Source: Leptodontidium sp. MPI-SDFR-AT-0119 (Eukaryota; Ascomycota; Leotiomycetes; Helotiales; Leptodontidiaceae). From it: a DNA stretch of 64,000 bases. Numbering within the stretch: the stretch's first letter is position 1; every line of letters starts with the position of its first letter. A model generated the notes under the pieces. The model did no database searches and had not been told where the DNA came from. It saw nothing but the letters and a program-made list of their open reading frames with translations. The stretch spans positions 3,844,001-3,908,000 of the forward strand of contig JAHLEZ010000003.1 in assembly GCA_020726505.1 (NCBI GenBank). Direction: 5' to 3'. Both the position numbers and the translations under genes were made by a program. Below, piece after piece: positions 45,986 through 58,230 of the stretch.

Positions 45986-47780
45986 TCACGTCCCTCCGTG
46001 CGAATATTGCTGTTCTCCCCTCGAAGGCGACCGCTCGTTATCGCTCTGTCTTCCTGTCCTAGGACTTCCGGGATCAACTTGTATACTTGGCAACCCCGCC
46101 AGCCTCAGACTCGGTAATTGTGGTACGCCTCCTACACCTCTACTCCCCCTCCTATCATTTGGTGGCCGACTCGTCGATAAGGAGCTCGAGCTGTTCGTCC
46201 GACTCTCCCTCAACTGATCCGTCCTACTCTCCGTCCTCGATTCCCGACTATCAACAGATATCGCCACGGAAGAAGGTCCCAGTTCTGGAGAAAGAGGCGA
46301 GACGGGCGTACTCGATGTTGTCGTTGTTGGAGGAAGGGAAGTTTCGATACTGGGATGTGGTTCGCCGCGCGCGAGAATGGGGGAGGTATAATCGGGTGGT
46401 GGCTCGAGATGTGGGTGCTCGTCGTGCGGGGTATCTAGTGAGATATTCTCGTATCCAGGGGGACTATTGGGCGGTACGTCTTCATGCTCAATCATCTCTG
46501 GACTACTGCCTGCTCTGCCTTCATTCGAGGTCGAGGGTCGGCGATCCGTCTGCTGGCTTCCTCTCCTTGGACTCTCAACGTGGGATGCTGCTCGAGAGCG
46601 AGTCAAGCCTGGGGAAGGGAGATCAGAAGTCTGCGTGTCGATACTGAGGATGGAGGATGTGCTGCGGTCGCGACGATGGTAGCGGGAGCTGGCTGCTATG
46701 CTTGCTGCATCTCCTAAAAGACCTTGTCGCTCGCTGTCTTGACTATTGGCTCGTAACCTCGTTCCATCGTGTCGTGCTACACCCAGATCACCGTACGCAA
46801 CCGAAGATACAGCTCTTTGCCGCTCTTTCTTAATCCGTTCGTGCTCTGCTCGTAATTCCTCAACCGTCTGTCCAGCACTCGCACCACTTGCAGCTCTAGC
46901 CCTCGCAGCTATCTCTCGTAACGCAACATAGTCGCCTCTTTCCCTTGCTTCACGCCGTAATCTCCTCCTTTCTTCTCGTTCTTCGTTCTCTCGTCTTCGG
47001 GCAAGGCGGACTTGGTATAAGGCTTCCATCTCCTCTTCTCGCCTGGTCTCCTCATCATCTTGTGTCTCTGGGAACTCAATTACGACATCAATTCCCCCTC
47101 TATCTCCTTCCCTTCCCAAAACTTGTTCATTTCCCAGGGCGTTCGGTCGGTAAGCAGGTAATGTCATCACGGATCGAACGGATGTATTCCTATCCACCCC
47201 AGCCGTAGCACTCGCAACCGCGGCAGCATCGAACGAACTCGGCGGAGTCGATGATCGATGCGAAGCTCCATTGCGAGCAGACACCGGCTCGAGGGATTCG
47301 TTCGCATTCGGGAGTTTGTGTTGCATCGAGCTCGGGTTCCATTTCTGCCATGCCTTCTTCAGAAACGGTGTCGGGATGTACTTCGGGTTTTTGTGATTGA
47401 TTCGAGTCCGGCGTATAAAGTAGAATCCGAGTATGAGGGCGAGAATCCCAGCTACAGCTGCAATAATTGGCTGTGAGATGTTAGTGATTGTCATTCTGTG
47501 GGAGAGGGTATTGTCGTACAATAATCATTGGAGGGTTCCCGCTCGAATCCGAGCTCTGGGTGGGGGTTGGAGAAGCACTGGATATTCTGGATGCCGTGGA
47601 CGAAGAAGTCGCAGATGCACCGGACATTGAAGCACTCGTGGTGATTGACAAAACCAAAGTGCTTGCTTGCGTGGCACCATTGTTGTCTCCGGGTCCTCCT
47701 CCTCCTCCTCCTCCTCCTCCTCCTCCTCCTCCTCCTGGCGCACCTCCTCCCTGACGGTTCTCTAGAGCAAAAAGATGCAT
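45986..47780 (-). CDS. Single-pass membrane protein with Ser/Thr-rich ectodomain
   Basis: Exons 47780-47520 and 47470-45986 (49-nt GT-AG intron, phase 0) give 1746 nt, 581 residues. The N-terminal part has a 14-glycine run encoded by a pure GGA repeat, then Ser/Thr/Ala-rich sequence typical of O-mannosylated ectodomains (SITTSASMSGASATSSST). One transmembrane helix spans the splice junction (about residues 86-108; IIAAVAGILALILGFYFI), followed by stop-transfer basic residues (RRTRINHK). The long cytoplasmic tail contains a coiled-coil-like charged stretch (EEEMEALYQVRLARRREN through RRLRREARERGDY), then a disordered Ser/Pro/Arg tail. Topology resembles fungal cell-surface sensors, but no specific domain is seen. 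No convincing signal peptide precedes the Gly run, so an upstream exon may be missing. Confidence 0.7.
47695..47736. repeat. (CCT)14 trinucleotide repeat inside a coding exon
   Basis: Fourteen perfect CCT units on the plus strand, read on the minus strand as GGA codons for polyglycine in the membrane protein. Perfect identity of all codons points to replication slippage and likely length variation. Confidence 0.95.
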
Positions 47781-50722
47781 GATTACGCCGTCCAAACGAA
47801 AGTCCCAATGGCGAGCGATAATTATACAAGCGATGGAAAGAAGCGCTCTGTAGAAGAGGAGCCAGACCTCATGCCCGACGTAGGCTGATGGTCGGTAGAC
47901 AGGCCTTTCGCAGGTAGGCAGGCAGGGCAGGGCAACAGAGGATGGGATGGATGGATGGACAATTCGGCTGCGCCTGGCGATTGGCGCTTACACGTTCAGG
48001 CTGGTCAGGTCAGGTCAGCATATCGTATCGTGTGAGACGAGACGCCACCAGGCAGATAGATAGATGATCCGGGTAATGATTTGTGATTATGCGGAAGTAT
48101 TGAATATGAATATCCGCTACTACCAAAGGAAAGACAAGAAAGGGAGGATTTGTGTTTTCTTCTTCGGCCCTCTTTGTTGCCCTGGTGTTGTCAGCTCTGC
48201 CCAGTGCCCAGCTCCAGCTACCAGCCCACTTCAACAGCCGTAATCCAGCATCCAATGATCGCCTCCCAATGGCACATTTTATGGAGCATCAGGCATCGCA
48301 ACCAGTCAAAGGGCCAGACCAATCTATATCCTTGCTATTTTTGGGACAACGTATCGTGGCTGGAGCGGCATGGCATGGTACTTGAATAGTGGCTGGGGAG
48401 CAGGACAAGGCTTCCAATAATATCGAAGTCTGCATAAGCGAGGTGCTGTTGTATCCACAGCAAAAATTGCACCTGGTTGAAGTAACGTCAACAGTCAAAG
48501 ATAACATCAACCCCGTCTTTTGAACTTTGACAGGAGAATATGGAGTTGAGCAATACAGATGTGATATTCCGGATAAGTTCAAGCTTGGAGAGGGAGATGT
48601 AGCCACGGTGAGATGCTGGGAGTTGCATTGCCAAAAGCTACTCAGGTATTTCCGACCTACCCCGTTCCTTCTCATTTAACTCTTCTCCTCAATCCGTCGC
48701 TCGGTACTTACTTTCGAAGAAGAATCTACCCGCTCCGACTCCAAGGTCTTTTTGGATAGATATAGAAAGTATATCTGCTACCTTATAAGCATCGGTCGAT
48801 ACCTGCAGCCTGTCTCCCTACCGGGGTGGTACCTGGCCCCCAATTCGGACCTTCTCTGCCCTGCATCATCTGAAATCCTCGTCCTTGCAGTCAATTATTT
48901 CCGCATTTACATCTGCAGCTGAAGTCTCAGCTTTCTTCGTCTGTTATCTTGGGTCTCGGCAATGCTTCTTGTGCAGCTGGCTTTAAATTATAGAATCAAG
49001 CATGAGGATCTTGGTTAACGCCTTGCCTCAGCTAACTCTGAATCTTCTGATATCTTCCTGCGAACGGACATTCAATTAGCACCACATTTTTTCATTTAAG
49101 GTTTTCGGGGGAGGTTCTTCAATTTTTACCACCTTCCATTCAGTACGTTATAATCCGGATGTCCTAAGCTCGCACACCCTCTTTCCACCTTCCACCAATC
49201 CAACTTGTATTCCAGCCTAGACTCCAAGGCACACTCTCTGGCAGTCTTGAACTTAGAGCACATGGCCTCGCTCTGTATGCCGAGTGTTCGCCGTCACAAG
49301 TGTGGGGATTTTATCTGAGCATACCATCCAAGAACTTCAAGGGTTGAGCTTTTTGCTGCCAAGAATGGTGAGGGGTTACCAGAATGCCATTCCACAAGAT
49401 TTTTGCCGACAAGTCTTGTAGATATGTTTTCACTCATCTGGAGTTCCACCCACCAGATCAGGCATAATATGCCCTTTCTATGAATACCAGCGAAGCGATC
49501 TCAGCAATCCAAGTCCTTGGAATGCCTCCGTTTGCTCGGATAGCATTCCTTATCGGTTGCGAGGCTAGACTTATGTCTTGAACCAACCAGCCTGTGGCAC
49601 TGAATAGCAGAGGCACATTCCATATCAGAGTCTCGCTAGAGTTGTCCTCCGAGCCACGGACTTTCTCCCCAGCTCCTGATAGTGGTGGAGGATCTCGAAC
49701 ATCTCCACATCTTCCAAGTTTCGAAGTACTCTTTTATTTGAGAATCTGAGGTGAAGAGATGCTTGCAACAGATGGAAGTACCTCCACCTTGCCAGGAACG
49801 TTACCAAGGTAGGAGTTTATCTCAAAGCTCTTGGACTCATCACAGCCCTCCATAAGATTCGTTTAGTGCCTTAGTTGAGGACGCTGAAAATATACTTTGA
49901 AGGAATGAAGAGATGGCTCTGGGCTCTGGCACAGCGCTGGTTTCTGCAGTGTCATGTTTCTTTTTTGACCATTGGGGTTCAACAAAACTAAATAAGGTAC
50001 CAATCAGAAATGCTCCCTCAGGAAGAGCAGGATATTTGATTGAATCGGGGATCTCAAGCACTTGCTTGCGCGGGTATCTACTGTCACCTGCTGCCGAATT
50101 TCTTTTGTTTTCCCGGGAGCATGAAAATAAGTTTACCAAGAGCAATGATGTTTATGGGTTTCATTTTTGTATGTTATGTAATTACCAGTTTCTCAGGTCA
50201 CTCTGAGTACAGTTCCCTTTCCTGTTCTGCGGCCAAGGGTAGACAGCCATGTTTGCTTGCAGCATTCTGCCAATGCATTTAAAACCGTACCAATAGATCA
50301 GACCAACATGGCCTATTAATGAGATTCTAAGAAAACGTAATACTCGAAAAAAGTCTGTCGGGTCAAGAAGATTATGAAAGCTAATTTTTTGGTGCCAGTT
50401 GAGAAAAGGAAAGACGGGAGCTGTGCAGACATACATGCCGCTCGAAATTCGGTGCTGGAGATGGACAAGTAGACGTCCAAGGAATTGTGAAACATTTCCC
50501 CTCGAGGCTTTTTACTTGCTGACGAATTTGGACCAGCAATTGGTATGGAGTCGAAAATTCTGCGCAACTTCCAGAGAGCAAAAACTTGTGTTGATCTCCT
50601 CCTTTCAGAAGACCGGGAAGTTATTGACCAGTCCGCAAAGAGGGCTCATTCCACTGGTGGCTAGTTGCAGTTGGCAAGAGAAGGTACCTAAGCATTCAAT
50701 TCCATCTTTCGCCGTTTTGCCA
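47781..50722. other. Long intergenic region
   Basis: 2.9 kb. A signal-peptide-like frame at 48152-48385 (plus) lacks an ATG and is not called. Frames at 49840-50145 (minus) and 49913-50206 (plus) overlap each other and show no motifs. No RNA gene recognised. Confidence 0.3.
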
Positions 50723-52401
50723 CTACTCATGCGTACCACGGGAGTACTCATCGACCAGCCACCACTTGTGCTTTTCGATTGGGTCGTGTGTGTCGGGAAA
50801 GGTCAACAGAGCTCCAGCTGCAGCTCGAGCAGGAATGGTGTCTGGGCCATGTTGAGAGAGTCTAGCCAGTACATTATGGATTGAATCTTGCTTCTCTGGG
50901 CCTGTAGGAAGTTGGATTGGTGGTTGATTCTCTGTGCGCCAGAACCCAGGAGGAAAAAGGTGCCCATCCACTTTCAGGTTTTCCAGTAGCGATGAGGCGT
51001 TGTTGGGGGTAGGTGGAGAATTTGGCGCCATCTTACGAGCTTGCTCGTTCATTGTTGCTTCAAGGCCCATATCGTGATATTGCAGAAAGTCCAAGTCTTC
51101 ATCATCTTGTCGAAGGTACTCTTGAAAGGAGATGTACCAAGGCCCATCGTTCTCCTGGACAATATTAGCAGGTTGCAGCAAGAAAGCAGAAGTCAGACAT
51201 ACCGCCAAATCGTGCAGTACTGCAAAGGTTTCTTGAACAGTAATATAATTGGGTCCTGCAATGCCAATGTCGAGTCTATCTTGCCTGACGTACTCATCGC
51301 CTCCGACCAGGTTGGCTGATAATGTTATCTGACAACCAGTGATCGACTCAATAATGCGTTTCACGCCCTTGTATAGAATGCCTGACTGTTCGATACCTTC
51401 GCAAGACCATATCTCCGTTCTTCTGACTGTATTTGCAATCTCGTAAGGCTTGGCAGAAGCAAGACGTACGAAGGAGAAGTTTGGCACCGTCCTACCAACC
51501 CAAGCATTTGCTGCAGGTCGCTCCCATACCGCTGGAAGGCCTTGGCGAAATTGCTCGGTCCAGTGCTCAAGTCCCCTATCTTGTAAGTGATCGTAATCGG
51601 CAAGAGGTTCTCTTGGTTCCTTTACGTGTAAGGTCGTGGTATAATCGACTTGGTTCGGCAGGACTTGATCGAACAATGTTCCTACTACATGGAAAATTTC
51701 CTTAATACCCGGCATTCCAGGATAGAAGTCCATGGAGGAAGGGTGATTAAGACCATCGGAGACGTGCTTTGATCGCCCCCAGTCCATTTCGCTGCCAGTT
51801 GTATTGATACCACGCAGAATATCCAGGGGTTGTGTCTCGAACTGACAATTCGATCCGGGCTCACCCACGCGGTCTGGGAGGTAGAAAGAGACCTCGCAAC
51901 ATTCGGCAAAATATGTCGAGCTCGACGCTGCAACTCGTGGAAACTCCTGTTTTCGGAGGGAAGCAATTTTGCAGAATTGAATGAGGGTCCCAATGCAACA
52001 GCTGCCCTTGAAAAGCAGAATATCTGCTGAGGGGTTGTAGTAAACCAACTTTTCGGGCTCCCCAGGATATCTAAACTCGAGTGCAGTTTTCTGGTAGTAT
52101 TTCAATCCTTCTTTCCTACTCTCAAAGGTGGCATGGAGCATCGGAGGGGCACGGCAGGAAAGAGGCGACACCGTATAGAAGTAGTGCAGATCCTTGGGAG
52201 ATGGAACATTTCGTGTCGTCGCATGAGCGATTTCGATCAATCTCGCATGGTCCGAAGCGTGTTTCCACTGAACGATGAAGCGTCAGTATATTGAATTGTG
52301 GAGATAAGTGCAAACAGAGAGCAGCGCTGGAAGTTCCCACTTACGATCTTGACTCGAACATCAGCTGGGAGGAAGGGAAACAAGGGGAAGTTGGTCATCA
52401 T
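50723..52401 (-). CDS. 2EXR-domain protein A
   Basis: Exon 1 (52401-52345) encodes MMTNFPLFPFLPADVRVKI and splices in phase to 52267 (WKHASDHARLIEIAHATT), giving the 2EXR core F-x2-F-x2-LP-x-x-VR-x-x-IW followed by R-x-IEI. A 48-nt GTATGT...CTAAT...CAG segment (51202-51155) lies in the frame and is very likely a second intron. Removing it gives exons 52267-51203 and 51154-50723 and 517 residues. Downstream come features common in this family: RAPPMLHATFESRKEGLKYY (old-residue/habitual contact region), YYNPSADILLF and a long acidic-to-proline C-terminus. Fungal 2EXR proteins are abundant in Leotiomycetes and of unknown function. No signal peptide or membrane helix. The start ATG pair at 52401/52398 is the first in frame. 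Confidence 0.85.
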
Positions 52402-52482
52402 CAAGGAACTGTTGAAGTAAGCATTCTTCCCATACTTCGGGGGCGTTAACAAAAATACCTTCGGGTATTAACATAGTTGTGG

Positions 52483-53330
52483 CAGATGGTGTATGTTTGC
52501 AGCTACGCTATCAGTCAACCGCCGCATTACATCTCGGTGTAAGCCCTTTGTATAGAGGTAACTGACCGCGTCCGTCTCCAAAAAAGACAAAGCTTCAAGA
52601 ACACTGTTCGCATCACCAAAGCTTCTATCATAGTCGAATGTCTTTGCCAACACTCGGGATGCTTTAGCGTTGGCATTAAGAGAACGCGCAAGCGTGTTTC
52701 CCTGTGAGGATTGTGAGCTCAACTTCAACTTCTTTGCGGGTGAGCCAAAGTTATTTTGGAATGTCTCTTACCACCAACACCCCCTGTGCCGCCCTTCCGT
52801 TTGTATCTGCAACGGACTAGATTTGTTGTCAATATATGCTCAATGAATGCAGGCAGGGAGGTTTCGTTCTAAGGGGAGGGGCCCTTACCCAGTATCGTAG
52901 TGGGAGTCTAATGCCGTTACGCTTGTCCTTGAGTTCTATTAGCTTGCTTACTCTGGCGCAGCGATGGTAGGTTTTTGGTAAAGACCATGGTGCTTCGCAG
53001 GAAGGGAAAGATTATAGACATACGACATTGACTTCAAGTTTGTGGGTGTAAGGACCAAAGGCGTGCTCGTGGATTGGCAAGTCTCTGTTTATATCCGCGC
53101 CCTTTGCAAAGCATACGATCGCCTCTTTCCTCGAGCCTTGGAAAATAGCAGAAATGATCTGTAGGACTGCTGGGCACATCGATCTCTGAAGAGTACCTCC
53201 GGGCCCCCAGCCCAGTCGACCTTCCGTTCTTGTCGTTGCTCCATTGTTTCGAAAGAGGTACCAGTGGCTCTGGGAGGGTATTTCAACGTGTAAAGCGTGG
53301 AGTACGAGACTCGAAAGAAGAATTTGTGAG
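52483..53330 (-). pseudogene. Doubtful ankyrin-like coding remnant
   Basis: Several short minus-strand segments look coding but cannot be joined into one frame. One reads VLQIISAIFQGSRKEAIVCF then AKGADINRDLP, which resembles an ankyrin helix-loop unit. Others are KRNGIRLPLRYW, SVADTNGRAAQGVLV and ANAKASRVLAKTFDYDRSF. GT/AG sites flank some of them (e.g. GTAAGGGCC near 52890, AATCTAG near 52813), but phases disagree and no start ATG precedes the first segment. It is either a multi-exon gene I cannot solve or a decayed one. It lies between the two 2EXR genes on the same strand. Confidence 0.28.
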
Positions 53331-54847
53331 ATGAAATTGTGTTATCGGCGCAATCTTCGAATTCATCTCCAACTCGAGGAGGGGGTCAATTTGGATAGAG
53401 CGCGCCAATTGTTAGGAGACCTAACCCTGTCTTCTCTCGGTTATTTCAGGCTACTTTAGTGCTCCTCGTGATTGAATGATTAAAGGCATTTGGCATCTAC
53501 CTACCTACCATTAAAGATGGGGCGGCTTCAAAAAGAGAATACTAAGGCGGCGCGTTGCAAATACATCAAGTCATGATTCTAGAGGTATACTCGGTCTAGG
53601 AAATATTATTTAAAGTTAAAGGCACCTTAAAATTTCCACTTGGAGGGCTGTACGCTCCTTTGTTTGGCAGTGCTTTGTACTCACCCATCGATGTTGACAT
53701 TCCCCGAATCGAGAAGCGACCACGTGATGTCGACATTCCTTAGCAACTTCAAACACTTGGAAGTATCTCAGGCTGAAAGAGAGGAATTGTCTATCTGTTT
53801 GTTTCAGGACATTTAAGCCTAACGTTAGATTGATCTGCATGAAGTTGGGGACGTCACAGTCGTGCCTTGCCTTTGTTCATTTTGCCATTCCTACTTCATC
53901 AGCACTGCGCTTTCGCCTCCACTGGGCCGCCCACCGAGCCTAACTTTTTGATAGCGGATACAGAACACTTTCTCGGGCAGGCTTAACTTAAATCTAATTG
54001 GTGAGCGAAAACACCGGCATGATGAATCGCGATTTTCTGAATGCAGTCGGACCTGTATCTTTTTAGTTCACGGTTTCCACGAGTTGACCCTAGATGTTAT
54101 ACTCCTTTCTAACGTTCGGATATTTTGAGAATGGCAGAGCGAAGAAGTGCAAATGATGACTCTTGGGCAATAACTGAAGAAGATGTAATTGATTGCACAT
54201 TTCAAAATGGGTGTAGATCGAGGAGGGTCGCGCTTCCTGGTGCTCAATTGATTTTGAAATGAGAACTACAGCTTCATATTATTCACAGCAGTGGAAGTAG
54301 AATTGGAAATTGGAGAGTATGTTGGGAAGCTTCTTTATTGAATTCTCAGAAATATGCTAGCATTATTCTTAAGATCAATGCCCGAATTGTAAGCACCACC
54401 CAGATGAACTAGCCGTCAGAAGGAAAATGAAATCGCTCTTATCTGTGAAGGTGAAGTATTTTCGAGTCTCAAGGAACGTTCGTGCGCCGCCCACTTATAT
54501 CCGCCATTGTCTCAAATCATAATATTTCAGCCTCCAGATGCCATGCCGTATCGTCGAGTAATTAGGCTAAATTGCTCTGCGAGTCTGCGGTCAGCAATCT
54601 CAAAGTACTGTGGTGGGGACAGCCCCTGATTTCTTTTGTCACATGACTGCGCTGGTCCTTCGCATATATAAGGAGCCAACACTTGATTACAGAACGTCAA
54701 GAACGCAACACCAGATATATTCTATTTATTAGAACCTTTTCCCTCCCCTCCTTTGCCGATTCGTACTCTCCAGATATGTGATATCTTTAGATTTGATTGA
54801 TCTGTTATTTACAGAGCCTAGAATCTCCTCCGGTGGCTCGCTACATG
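53331..54847. other. Intergenic region
   Basis: 1.5 kb with no supported gene. A strong TATA-like CATATATAAGG lies at about 54663-54673, pointing (if plus-strand) into the 3' end of the second 2EXR gene; no plus-strand frame follows it. Confidence 0.35.
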
Positions 54848-55930
54848 CTACCCTCTTGTTGTGTGGATTGGGGTTCGTCCCTCCCACAGTACTGTTGGGG
54901 ATGCAGAGCTCACTAGGTATATCCAAATCTGCTCCTTCGCCCTCTCAATTGCCTCCCTGTGGCCGAAGAATCCCATTTCACTCTCAACGCCTATGTTTCC
55001 TTCATTTCCTTCAGACTTTGGCACACATGGCAAGAATAGTTTGACTCCAGTGCCAAATTCGAATCCATTCAGAAATGCGGATCTTTGCGATCTAGGGATT
55101 GCGCGAAGTTTATCGTGAGGGACCAACATTGCCTCATAAATCCGAGGGTCATTGTCCAACTGCTCTGGGACAAAGTTGACAAACTCAAATTTAGGCTTGC
55201 TTGATCCAGTCCACATGTTGTACCCCACTTCGCACAGTCCGGTGTCATTTTGAACCTTTTTGATCTGATCTTGTATCGCTTCCGTTATTCTCAGCTGTTC
55301 AAAAGTGAGCGCATTGCTGAGTGCAGGACGCAATGTGACTATCTCATTGATTCTACCCGTTACTGGCTTCCACAAGCTGGATTTGACGGTGATGGAGATT
55401 TTCTTGAGACCCCTACAACCACCCCATGCTGCTGGACTTGTCGGAACCCCTGGACCCTGATCAGATTCGTAATATCCGTGCAAAAATCGTAAGATATTAA
55501 CCTCGTCACCGCTAAAGTAGTTGAGGTAGCAGCAATTCTCTGTAACCTCACTACACACGAATGCCACGTTTTGAATGCTTTGCGAACGGCAGACTGCTGA
55601 AACAGTGTGGAGGCAGGTATCTTGTCTGAATAAAACCATGTCGGCATCCGCGTTGTAGTATATCTTGTTCGAGGATTTATTCGAGTCGAAGTTTCGAGAT
55701 TCGTAGAAACGAAGGGCTTCAATTCGAGATTCTTGGCAAATTGCAAAGCAAGATGGAGGTTTCCTTGAGCCCGATGACGCTTGGTACCCTCCCCAGTGGT
55801 GGCTATGGAAGGCTTTACCAACTGGCTCGATTTCTATAAGCCGACCTCTCCGTATGTGCAGATTGAAGATTTCAATCCTGAGCTCCATTGGGAGCTTTGG
55901 AAATAAGGTGAAAGTTGTAAGTTGTCCAAC
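54848..55930 (-). CDS. 2EXR-domain protein B, 5' end unresolved
   Basis: The exon beginning at 55930 after a CAG acceptor encodes FTLFPKLPMELRIEIFNLHI then RRGRLIEIEPVG, the 2EXR signature. It runs open for 361 codons through FAICQESRIEALRFYESRNF (the family's second landmark), KIYYNADADMVLF and a C-terminal region, to a stop at 54848. The ATG inside LPMELR (55888) is not a credible start because the conserved F-x2-F precedes it in frame. Upstream, the frame that would join at GTAAGC (near 56014) stays open to 56306 without an ATG, so the first exon is undetermined. It is a relative of protein A but divergent. No signal peptide or membrane helix; function unknown. Confidence 0.75.
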   Translation of the reverse strand, partial: VGQLTTFTLFPKLPMELRIEIFNLHIRRGRLIEIEPVGKAFHSHHWGGYQASSGSRKPPSCFAICQESRIEALRFYESRNFDSNKSSNKIYYNADADMVLFRQDTCLHTVSAVCRSQSIQNVAFVCSEVTENCCYLNYFSGDEVNILRFLHGYYESDQGPGVPTSPAAWGGCRGLKKISITVKSSLWKPVTGRINEIVTLRPALSNALTFEQLRITEAIQDQIKKVQNDTGLCEVGYNMWTGSSKPKFEFVNFVPEQLDNDPRIYEAMLVPHDKLRAIPRSQRSAFLNGFEFGTGVKLFLPCVPKSEGNEGNIGVESEMGFFGHREAIERAKEQIWIYLVSSASPTVLWEGRTPIHTTRG

Positions 55931-56445
55931 CTGTCCAATGACTTGTCAGCATGCAGTCTACGTGGGCCATATGGGATAAAATGGGAGTGTGATGTTGAGC
56001 ATACCAAGCAGGCGCTTACGGTTTTAAGCAGATTCCTTCCTGGAACATCGTTTGATACGAGCTGGGTATCAGAAGGTCTAGATATGGTGAGGCTGTTGAC
56101 GGAAGAAATGTTGTTTGGGATTGTTGAAAGTAACTTGGAGACATGCTGGAATGGGTTGATGAAAATGGTATTAGTAATTGAAATTGTGACTAGATTTGGA
56201 GGTTCAAAGAAGTCTGGGAAGCTACGATGAGTAGCGTATGTGGTGATATTATTGGGGAGAAGCAGGCCTGCAGGCGAGGCGGCACTTGGCGTTTGCTCAG
56301 AAATTCACTAGCCTACTCCCAGGATCTCGATATCAGAATTACGAAAGAGATTTAATTAAGGCAGTTTTTGATATCTGCAGGCCAATGCAGAAGATGGCGA
56401 AAGGTGACAGTTCCATTGGACTCCGAACTCCCTCATGTGCCAAAA

Positions 56446-58230
56446 TCAAAACCCAGAATTGCTCATGCCGCCAACGAAGTACGGTCCAGAGTTATAAGCC
56501 GGGGGTGAAGTCATGTCCGTGTCTGTATCATCGTATGGCGAAGCACTTATTTTGGTATTCCTGACCATGTTCAATCCACTCTCCCATCCATTTTCGTTCC
56601 ATGTAGACGATGTTTGGGGTTGTTCATTCCATTTCCCTTTCGTCTCAGCCTCGATGTCATTAACCACAATCAAATACAAGACACCCTGGACAGTCAGTTA
56701 AAGCTCTGGGACTCTTGAAATACTGAACTCACAGTCTGGATACCAAGACCATAATCTCCCGTCGTCTCTGCTTCGTCTGAAATTGCCTGCATCGGAATTC
56801 CAGGAAAGGCTTCTCTCTCGGCGTTAGCCCGGAGGGTTTCTTCTCCATTCGCAGCAAAACTCAGAGTTTCGCTCTCCTGTGCCCGTGGTTTTGAAACTCC
56901 CAGCCTCCTACCTCGTCTCTTTTGTGTCCCCACATGATTATTTCGGTTCGCGATTGAAGACGCGAAGGCTGATAGCGGGCCCTTGCGATGTGCTAGATTC
57001 TGCTGGAGAGTGCTTGATTTCGAGCTTGAGTTGGTTGACTGTTCATATGAATCTGAATGCGAACTACTAATCTGCAGAGTCCTAAGCAGCTATATGAAAC
57101 ATTGGAGAGCAATGCTTACCCTTCGAAAATGTGGCCTCCTCTCGCTGTAGTCCGCGATGAAATTGCTCATTTGTTTCAGCTTTCGATTCGGCTGAGATAC
57201 TGGGGTTCCTTTAAAATTTGGGACTTCGGCAGAGGCATCCACATTGTTTTGATTCCAACCTGACCTCGAAGAACTACCTTGATCCTCGTTACGACGATAA
57301 GTTTGGGAGTCGACCGTGAGGGTTTGCGACGGCGAGGTTGGTAAAGAAGTCACTATCATGGCAAACAGCCCCCTCACTCGGAACAGTACATCATTGGCAT
57401 GGGAGACAAGGTTGTTCGTTCTAAGTCATAAAGCAGTTGATTAGCCCCGATTAATCAACCACCTCTCTCCATAGGTAGATTAACTCACGATGCGTCTGCA
57501 TATGTAGACTTGGCAAGCCTTACAGCAGCTGGAATGGCTGTGGTCAGATCACAAGATGAGTTTCTCCAACCAATGTCGGAATATAGTCTCGCAACATTGA
57601 CAACATCAAGGCGAGGTGATAGCTACTTTTGATATTAGTCCCAAACACAACTTACCAAAGGATCGCTTACCTTGAGTGACTCGTTGAAAGAATCTATGAA
57701 AGTCAAGAAAGCCTGTTGGCTGATTCCACAATTCATGAGAGAGGGCGAATAGGTTCTGGGCCAGCCATGCCAGTCTTGGTGCCGTTGTTGTGGGATGATC
57801 ACGGGATTTGGCAGTGAACCTTGCCCGAATTGTGACTGAGGACCATAAAGTGAATCAAATGAGAATTGAGCGCCGTCGTTGTATTTTAATTGTGGTGGGA
57901 AGCAATGACTGGTAGATTCGTCTTCCATAGCCAGATCATTCAGTACTTTCTTCGAAAGGGCCTTTTGGAAGTCCGCGTAATTTTGCAGCTCATTAATTGC
58001 TTCGATCTCTCGATTTCTTTGCTTTGCATCAGCTGGAATAATACCCGTTTCTATTAAAATTATCAATGGAGATTTCAAGCTGGAAAAGGGGTTTGTAACA
58101 GACCAAGCGGTGAGCTTTGTTGCTGAAGACCTGCATTTCTCCGTTGATCTCTGACCGACTGTCTTTCAGCGTATGCATCAAGAGCGAGACCAACTCCAGC
58201 AGTAAGAAGGCTGACGATCACCATGATCAT
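56446..58230 (-). CDS. Membrane-anchored orphan of a large fungal family
   Basis: Six exons: 58230-58104, 58032-57671, 57622-57489, 57420-57120, 57071-56733 and 56685-56446. They give 1503 nt, 500 residues, all phases consistent with GT-AG introns. The N-terminus is a membrane anchor (MIMVIVSLLTAGVGLALDAY), followed by the charged AERQSVRDQRRN and ADAKQRNREIEAINELQNY. Then come PVIIPQQRHQD, TYSPSLMNCGISQQAFLTF and LDVVNVARLYSDIGW. I recall such proteins as a widespread Pezizomycotina family with a PQRR-type motif and a conserved Asn-Cys-Gly-Ile segment, but without known function. The long Ser/Asn/Gln-rich middle and an RRGRRLG basic stretch look disordered. The last exon contains LYLIVVNDIEAETKGKW. 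The protein is probably membrane-associated. Confidence 0.75.

Noticed and set aside
48152..48385. Signal-peptide-like frame (FSSSALFVALVLSALPSAQ) as a small secreted protein
   Set aside because: It begins at GTG with no in-frame ATG before a stop, and downstream splicing to a plausible second exon is speculative.
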